A DNA stretch of 11,031 nt from Pseudomonadota bacterium. GTDB lineage: Bacteria > Desulfobacterota > Desulfobacteria > Desulfobacterales > RPRI01. The stretch's first letter is position 1, and every line of letters starts with the position of its first letter. The position numbers and the translations under genes were made by a program. Positions 6,350 through 11,031 of the stretch are shown piece by piece. The notes under the pieces are model-generated. The model saw only the letters and a list, made by a program, of their open reading frames with translations, had not been told where the DNA came from and ran no database searches. The stretch is taken from NCBI GenBank assembly GCA_018819005.1, contig JAHJQU010000261.1:1-11031 (forward strand), read 5' to 3'.

Positions 6350-8259
6350 ATACATTCATGCTCGTGAAAATTGAAAAGGCTAGAAAACGAATATCAATTA
6401 TCATTTTTTGTTTTCTTGTGCTGATTACTCTTTCCTCATGCCTTGAGGTCAAACAACAGATAAATATCAACAAAGATGGTTCTGGGGATGCAAGGCTTGA
6501 GGTTGCTGTTCAGGATGTATGGGCTCCACAGGTAGTTCCAAAACTCAAGTCAGATATGCCAAAAGGATGGAATGTTATTGAAGAAAAGGCAAAAGAAGGC
6601 AAGCAGGTTATTGTCCTTGAAAGGAAGTTTAAGGACATATCAGAGCTAAATGACGATGAAACCAGCTATGCCTTCTCATCTGAAAGAAAAGGCTTTATGA
6701 AAAAATCTTACGCCATTGAGGTTAAATACCTTAAAAGCTCGGATATGCCTTTTCCTTATGAGGTTGCCATAAAAACTCCGGGAAGCATTGAAGAAACAAA
6801 TGGGCAAAAGATTTCATCTGGTGAAGTAAAATGGGGTCTTCAGGGCTTGCGAAGGGGAACAGAACTAACTGTCAAATCTTCAGGAATTGCAATGCCTGAC
6901 TTTGCATCATTGAAGGAGTCATTTAACAAGACTTTTAACTCTCTTTTCTATCGTGAAGCAATAGTCTTTCTCCGTGACGGCAACCTCTGGGTTATGGATA
7001 GCGATGGTAAGAATCAGAAGCAGTTGACAAAAGAATGGGTAGGGAGTTGGAGTATATCAAGAGATGGAAAGATAGTTTTTGATAGATTTAATTCTTTTGA
7101 GTATGAGGAAGTTAAACGATTAAACGATCCAAATCTCTATTATATTTCTTCTGTTAAAAAGGGAAAGATTGAAAAATTAACCACTGATAACATAAGCAGT
7201 AATCCTGCAATATCTCCTGATGGAAACAAGGTTGCTTTTGTAAAGGTAGACGAAAAATTTAGTGCTGCTGAGGCACAGGAATTGGTATCTCAGGGTTACA
7301 ATCCCACATATGTAAAAGAAGGAGCTACCAAGAAAACAGGGGTTTATATTTTTGATCTTAAAACAGGAGGGCAAAAGAGGGTTGTTGGTGAATTGCCATC
7401 TCAATTGTCGCCTGATGTGTATGGAGGCATAACGAAGTGGATTGATCATTCCTTATTCTGGTCACGAGATGGGGACAAATTGCACTTTGAAAGGGATTTT
7501 ATACCTTATGCTGAAAAAGGCAGTGTTCGCTCTGCCTATATTTTAAATTTAGATAGTGGCGGGCTTGAATATATTGGCGAACAGGGGGGAATATTAGATT
7601 GGGTTGGTGAGAAAATTATATATACGGCAGAAGGAACTGCGTGGATTTACGATATTAGAACTAAAAAGACTCAGGACTTGGGTGAAGTAGATCTTGAGTT
7701 ATCACCTGATAAGAAAAAAGCGGTTTACAGCAGAATAAATAGTAAAAAAACGGAGCAGGGTTGGATATCGTGGAGTAATTTGTTTATAAGTAATATGCCT
7801 CTCAAAAACCCTATAAAATTATTGACCTCTAACCCGAGAGAGTCTTTTCGTAATCCGACCTGGAGTTTCGACGGAACTATAATTGCATTTGTTAGAGAGC
7901 AGACTGGAGATAATGCCCAAACATCTCTATGGATTATCAATCCCGATGGTTCAAATCTCAAAAAACTTGCTGACAATGCATGGTCTCCGGAGTGGACATC
8001 AATCCCGAGAATCACTTTCATATCACCATCACTGGCAAAGACAATTATCTTTATAGCAATAGTATTGACAGGCATTTTGCTCCTTTTCGGTATGGTCTTA
8101 ATAACAAGAAAAGCGGTCAAGGCAGTAATACCAAAAGGCAAGCCTATTTCAAAAGGTGTCTTCTGCACTCAATGCGGAAAAGGGAATTCTCCAAGTGCAT
8201 CCTTCTGTGTCAATTGCGGGCAGAAGCTGATAAACAAAAAAATAGGGGCAGCGGAGTAA
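6346..8259 (+). CDS. Lipoprotein-like beta-propeller protein with C-terminal membrane anchor and zinc ribbon (cassette 4, gene 4)
   Basis: 637 residues. A hydrophobic signal ends in a lipobox-like LSSC (Cys32). Residues 33-195 resemble LppM-type lipoprotein domains (opening LEVKQQININKDGSGDARLEV). From about 203 to 555 there are repeated TolB/PD40-like propeller blades (RDGNLWVMDSDG, NPAISPDGNKVAFVK, NPTWSFDGTIIAFVRE, SLWIINPDGSNLKKL). A membrane segment (about 566-585) is followed by a zinc ribbon with C607, C610, C621 and C624. The implied layout is an exported propeller sensing or binding something, joined across the inner membrane to a cytoplasmic ribbon. The last part is inference. GGAGG at 6336-6340, inside the end of gene 3, sets the start at 6346. 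Confidence 0.82.
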   Translation: MNTFMLVKIEKARKRISIIIFCFLVLITLSSCLEVKQQININKDGSGDARLEVAVQDVWAPQVVPKLKSDMPKGWNVIEEKAKEGKQVIVLERKFKDISELNDDETSYAFSSERKGFMKKSYAIEVKYLKSSDMPFPYEVAIKTPGSIEETNGQKISSGEVKWGLQGLRRGTELTVKSSGIAMPDFASLKESFNKTFNSLFYREAIVFLRDGNLWVMDSDGKNQKQLTKEWVGSWSISRDGKIVFDRFNSFEYEEVKRLNDPNLYYISSVKKGKIEKLTTDNISSNPAISPDGNKVAFVKVDEKFSAAEAQELVSQGYNPTYVKEGATKKTGVYIFDLKTGGQKRVVGELPSQLSPDVYGGITKWIDHSLFWSRDGDKLHFERDFIPYAEKGSVRSAYILNLDSGGLEYIGEQGGILDWVGEKIIYTAEGTAWIYDIRTKKTQDLGEVDLELSPDKKKAVYSRINSKKTEQGWISWSNLFISNMPLKNPIKLLTSNPRESFRNPTWSFDGTIIAFVREQTGDNAQTSLWIINPDGSNLKKLADNAWSPEWTSIPRITFISPSLAKTIIFIAIVLTGILLLFGMVLITRKAVKAVIPKGKPISKGVFCTQCGKGNSPSASFCVNCGQKLINKKIGAAE

Positions 8260-8319
8260 AAATGACAAGGGTCAAACCTTTAAAATTTAATTTTAGAAAA
8301 AGGGGATGCCCGCACCAAC

Positions 8320-8386
8320 AGATAACACGTTGCAAAAGACTTATGTGCAAACCTTTCAGGCTTCTTTTGCAACGGAAACGTCAGCT
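8320..8386 (+). repeat. attC-like recombination site 4 (degenerate cores)
   Basis: Closes cassette 4. A perfect 12-bp stem (8328-8339 with 8363-8374) encloses a 23-nt loop with GCAAACC and AGGCT. Cores are AGATAAC (8320-8326) and GTCAGCT (8380-8386), both off consensus. Outer arms GCCCGCA (8308-8314) and TGCGGGC (8394-8400) pair exactly. Left spacer one A, right spacer five bases, as in sites 2 and 3. The stem differs from site 3 only near its base, so sites 3 and 4 may be closer relatives. Confidence 0.7.
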
Positions 8387-8417
8387 GCTCATCTGCGGGC
8401 GGAAGGAGGATTGAAAG

Positions 8418-8870
8418 ATGATAAACAAAATTATAAATAGGATTTCTTTTTACGGGGTGCTTTTGTGTCTATGTTTAAGTATCTTGGGATGTGGAAGTTT
8501 ACAACTTAATCTTCCTGTAACTATAAAAAGCGCTGCTCCGAGAACAGAAGGCGAATTATGGATATATAAAGATGATACACCTACTCCTAATAATCGGAGG
8601 GGTAGTTTTGATTGGCATCAAGAGCCTATATGTCGTGGATGCACTATAGTTTTGGGAGCATGGTTTATAGAAAAAAGTAGTAATAGTCCTAGACCTGTAA
8701 AAGCAACATGGGAGATAAGGAAGGGTGAGAAAGATATAATAAGCATAACTCCGCTTGAAGGGGGACACAAGGTTATTATCAGAGGATTACGCTCTGGAAC
8801 GGTTAGAGACATATTAGTAAGAAGTGAAGAAGGGCATCAAATCCATTTATTTGATATTACTGTAAAGTAA
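8418..8870 (+). CDS. Lipoprotein of unknown function (cassette 5, gene 1)
   Basis: 150 residues. The signal peptide ends in lipobox ILGC (Cys25) and is followed by the motif CGSLQLNLPV, predicting a lipid-anchored envelope protein (outer membrane by the +2 rule). The mature part of about 125 residues is probably beta-rich, with a Cys pair in PICRGC that could form a disulfide or bind metal. No family was recognised. The leader is almost the same as that of the cassette 2 gene at 2138: 36 of the first 37 coding bases are identical, and the ribosome-binding site is very similar (GGAAGGAGGATTGAAAG), but the mature proteins are unrelated. It begins 32 bases after the attC core ends. Confidence 0.83.
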   Translation: MINKIINRISFYGVLLCLCLSILGCGSLQLNLPVTIKSAAPRTEGELWIYKDDTPTPNNRRGSFDWHQEPICRGCTIVLGAWFIEKSSNSPRPVKATWEIRKGEKDIISITPLEGGHKVIIRGLRSGTVRDILVRSEEGHQIHLFDITVK

Positions 8871-8887
8871 AATTGGAGGTGGTGATT

Positions 8888-9316
8888 TTGAAAAAGAACG
8901 GAAGCATATTTAAGTATCCTATTCCAACTCTAATAGCGATGGGTATCTTCATGGTAAGCTGTCAAGGTCTTCAAGTAAATATTCCTGTGGAAGTCCAACC
9001 TGTAAAGCGTGAAGACGCTGCTTTATTGGTTTTAGTTGAAAACAAGTCCTCTCGGCAAATCAAGATCACTTATCCTATCTCAACAGGAATGTTAAAACAA
9101 AATCAGCATACGGTATTCCGCTTACCGAAACCAGGCAATCATAAAGTTGTCATAACAGCCTATTCAGAAGACCCTGATTATCGTGATGTCTATCGTCCTG
9201 TTGCAACTGTTGAATTGCCTGTGTTTTTAAATGGTTATGATATAGTTAAAGCAAGAGGAAATTTTGTTGGATATTATTTGGAAGTTACAGAGGGAATGTT
9301 GTTGCCAAATAGATAG
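8888..9316 (+). CDS. Small lipoprotein, TTG start (cassette 5, gene 2)
   Basis: About 142 residues from a TTG start at 8888, chosen because GGAGGT (8875-8880) lies seven bases upstream. Other in-frame starts (TTG 8873, GTG 8879, GTG 8882) would overlap or precede that site. This choice puts the lipobox cysteine (MVSC) at residue 25, as in the other two lipoproteins that share its motif. After it comes CQGLQVNIPVEV, echoing the CGSLQLNLPV of the preceding gene. The mature part looks like a beta-sandwich with alternating strands (LLVLVENKSSRQIKITYPI, HKVVITAYS). Function unknown. It begins 17 bases after the previous stop. Confidence 0.78.
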   Translation: MKKNGSIFKYPIPTLIAMGIFMVSCQGLQVNIPVEVQPVKREDAALLVLVENKSSRQIKITYPISTGMLKQNQHTVFRLPKPGNHKVVITAYSEDPDYRDVYRPVATVELPVFLNGYDIVKARGNFVGYYLEVTEGMLLPNR

Positions 9317-9360
9317 ATGAAAGCATTAGAGAAATTAAAAACTGGGAAGGAGGAAAAATT

Positions 9361-10236
9361 ATGTCTAATGGCAAATATGTCGTTTATGTCTTTTTCTTTA
9401 TAGCTGCATTTATGCTAATGGCTGGGATAGGAGGAAAGTTTACCGCAATAGCGGAGGCACAAACACAGCCTGCTGGGAAGCCACTTACTAATGAAGATAT
9501 TATCTCTCTTGTGAAGGCTGGGTTAAGTGATACTGCTATTGTCTCCATGATTCAAAAGTCTCCGACACAATTCAACCTTAATCCTGACGCTTTGATTAAA
9601 CTTAGGAAAGATGGAGTTAGCAATACCGTGATTGAAGCAATGATGGAATATAAAAGTTCTTCAACTGCTGGAGAGGTGAAAACTCCATTAATTCCTTCGG
9701 CTTATGGATATTATGTCATAGACGAAAACCAACTTATTGAGCTTAAGCCAACGCCAGTTATCACCAAGATAGGCATACGACCCGGAGGCCCGCGTAGTGG
9801 AAATGCTGGTATTGCAATGGATGGATTCGCTGAAGAACCGTCAATCAGCATCAAAAGCAAGTTGCCAATTTTCATTGTATATCAGCAGAATATAGATGCA
9901 AGAGGCTTTCGTCTTAGTGATTTAGTATATGTGGGCACAAAGCAAGCACACCAATTTAACTATTTCGGAACAGGCCAGACTTTCTTTAGGGGCGTTTACT
10001 TCGTTGATTATTACGATACAATTCAGATAAACCTCTGGCGGCCCAGGAAAGAGATACGGCTTCGCATTGAACCAGTAGAAGGAAAGTCAGGGATGTTTAG
10101 ATTAATTCCTGAATCGTCCCTTGGCCATGGTAAATACACACTCTATTTCAAAGGTGCTATCCATCCCGATGGTACAATCTTTGTAGCAGAACATGAACGG
10201 CAAGAATCGGCATTTTATTTTAAAATCGAACAATAA
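9361..10236 (+). CDS. Secreted protein with SHOCT-like repeat (cassette 5, gene 3)
   Basis: 291 residues. The signal peptide has a likely cleavage after AEA (residues 31-33). Residues about 42-98 form a duplicated short helical motif (LTNEDIISLVKAGLSDTAI and LIKLRKDGVSNTVIEAMM) that resembles SHOCT-like modules common in exported proteins of environmental bacteria. The remaining 190 residues look beta-rich (YGYYVIDENQLIELKPTP; IKSKLPIFIVYQQNID; HGKYTLYFKG) and match nothing I can name. AAGGAGG at 9347-9353 gives a strong start. Exported; role unknown. Confidence 0.82.
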   Translation: MSNGKYVVYVFFFIAAFMLMAGIGGKFTAIAEAQTQPAGKPLTNEDIISLVKAGLSDTAIVSMIQKSPTQFNLNPDALIKLRKDGVSNTVIEAMMEYKSSSTAGEVKTPLIPSAYGYYVIDENQLIELKPTPVITKIGIRPGGPRSGNAGIAMDGFAEEPSISIKSKLPIFIVYQQNIDARGFRLSDLVYVGTKQAHQFNYFGTGQTFFRGVYFVDYYDTIQINLWRPRKEIRLRIEPVEGKSGMFRLIPESSLGHGKYTLYFKGAIHPDGTIFVAEHERQESAFYFKIEQ

Positions 10237-10255
10237 GTTTTAAGGAGGTTACTAA

Positions 10256-10639
10256 ATGCTAAAATTCGTACAAAAACCAACACTATGTATTTTACTTGTT
10301 TTAGTGAGCTTTTCGTATGTTGTAGCTGCGGAGAAGACCTTTACCCCTGCGAAGGATTATAAGGGAGACATGTATGTTGTCATTAAGGCTGGAGGAGCTG
10401 TTGGTTATGAGGAGTGCAGTAGGATAAAGGTAATTTGGGGGCCGTGGGAAACAGAACCAGTTTCAGCTATTCAGAGTGCACGCTCGTTAAAACCTCTGGC
10501 AATAAAATTTGAGAAAAATAAAAAAGATCAAGTCCCGTTAACAGTTATCGCCAATTGTTCAGCTTCTATTGAATTAAACTCTGGCAAGCCAGACTCTCGA
10601 AGTTATGAGGTTATAGAGCCTCGCTGGGGAAGAAGATAA
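10256..10639 (+). CDS. Small secreted protein (cassette 5, gene 4)
   Basis: 127 residues with a clear signal peptide (hydrophobic core about 10-24, cleavage near VAA/E26). The mature part of about 102 residues has exactly two cysteines (C54 in YEECSRIKV, C101 in ANCSASIEL), which could form one disulfide in the periplasm. No family was recognised. A strong AAGGAGG at 10242-10248 precedes it, 19 bases after the previous stop. The next gene's Shine-Dalgarno site overlaps its stop codon. Confidence 0.75.
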   Translation: MLKFVQKPTLCILLVLVSFSYVVAAEKTFTPAKDYKGDMYVVIKAGGAVGYEECSRIKVIWGPWETEPVSAIQSARSLKPLAIKFEKNKKDQVPLTVIANCSASIELNSGKPDSRSYEVIEPRWGRR

Positions 10640-10654
10640 GGAGGTTTAGGAAAA

Positions 10655-11031
10655 ATGAACAATCTTTTTAGAAAAAAGCAAAAGGTATCAAAATTATTGT
10701 TTTCAATAATAGTAGTGTTCGTTGTGGTTCTTAACGCATGTTCTATAGAGGCAAAGTCGCTGAAGAAAGGGGAAGTTTACCGTTCGTTGGATGGGGCGGC
10801 CATAGAAGTTATTTCAGGTGATGAATTGGAGATAACTGAAGGCGGTAAAACAACTGTTGCCAGGTATGGATTTAAGGATGATAAGTTGCGTGTAGTGATT
10901 GGCGATACGGTCATCTATTTTGAAATAGTGAAGGAGTGGCTGAAGGATGAGAAAAGCGGGAAGGTTTACTATACTAAAGATGGATTAGTTAAAAAGCGGA
11001 CTGAATTAGCTGCATTAGAAGAAAAAAAGCG
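10655..11031 (+). CDS. Lipoprotein, 3' cut by window (cassette 5, gene 5)
   Basis: The first 125 codons are present and the reading frame is open to the window edge. The N-terminus is a lipoprotein signal (Lys/Arg-rich start, hydrophobic core, lipobox LNAC, Cys29). The mature part begins SIEAKSLKKGEVYRSLDG and looks beta-rich (AIEVISGDELEITEGG, VVIGDTVIYFEIVKEW), then turns charged and helical (TELAALEEKK), perhaps entering a coiled coil or linker. The start is set by AAGGAGG at 10638-10644, which overlaps the previous stop, or by AGGA at 10648. Total length and function cannot be seen. Confidence 0.75.
   Translation, partial: MNNLFRKKQKVSKLLFSIIVVFVVVLNACSIEAKSLKKGEVYRSLDGAAIEVISGDELEITEGGKTTVARYGFKDDKLRVVIGDTVIYFEIVKEWLKDEKSGKVYYTKDGLVKKRTELAALEEKK

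Larger units (their letters stand above)
551..11031 (+). mobile_element. Integron cassette array, five cassettes, last one incomplete
   Basis: The array runs from the attI-like junction to beyond the window. Boundaries predicted from attC cores: C1 552-2098 (one gene), C2 2099-2739 (one gene), C3 2740-4724 (one gene), C4 4725-8380 (four genes), C5 8381 onward (five or more genes). All genes point away from the recombinase remnant. Cassettes C2-C5 each open with a closely related stretch ending in GCGGGC. C4 and C5 are unusually long and polycistronic for cassettes, so they may be fused cassettes whose internal sites were lost. Confidence 0.7.

Noticed and set aside
7980..8414. + strand open frame of 144 codons across the end of gene 4 and attC site 4
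   Set aside because: It runs through the membrane and zinc-ribbon codons of gene 4 in another frame and then through the attC hairpin, with no recognisable protein features.

Overview
The window reads as one end of a chromosomal-type integron: a broken tyrosine recombinase (1-365), an attI-like recombination zone (366-557), then an array of gene cassettes all on the + strand. The recombinase points the same way as the cassettes, as in the so-called inverted integrons of spirochaetes and planctomycetes, rather than away from them as in class 1 integrons. Four 66-67 bp attC-like sites (2038-2104, 2680-2745, 4664-4730, 8320-8386) divide the array into cassettes: C1 about 552-2098, C2 2099-2739, C3 2740-4724, C4 4725-8380, and C5 from 8381 past the window edge. 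Each site has 7-bp outer cores, a perfect 11-12 bp stem whose sequence differs from site to site, and a 23-24 nt loop whose sequence is largely conserved.

C1 and C3 each carry one long membrane protein of the same family: a GF-rich helical N-terminus, TPR-like repeats, a coiled coil and two C-terminal membrane segments. The C1 copy adds an N-terminal zinc ribbon. The C3 copy adds a nearly canonical ribosomal protein L7/L12 hinge and C-terminal domain, in DNA clearly richer in GC than the rest of the gene. C2 carries one lipoprotein. C4 is a tight four-gene operon in which every product has a zinc ribbon or half of one, three are membrane-spanning, and the last is a predicted lipoprotein with a beta-propeller and a membrane anchor. 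C5 holds five genes whose products all carry export signals (three lipoproteins and two secreted proteins); the last runs off the window.

The C2 lipoprotein and the first C5 lipoprotein have almost the same DNA from the cassette start through the signal peptide to a few codons past the lipobox cysteine, and then become unrelated. This suggests that cassette entry point, ribosome-binding site and export leader travel together as a reusable module.

The lipoproteins, strong Shine-Dalgarno sites and L7/L12-type domain indicate a bacterium, probably with a double membrane. Base composition is AT-leaning (about 40% GC by eye). The gene families recall uncultured Nitrospirota, Omnitrophota or Thermodesulfobacteriota, but the sequence alone does not settle the phylum. 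No tRNA, rRNA or CRISPR array was seen, and no convincing gene lies on the - strand.
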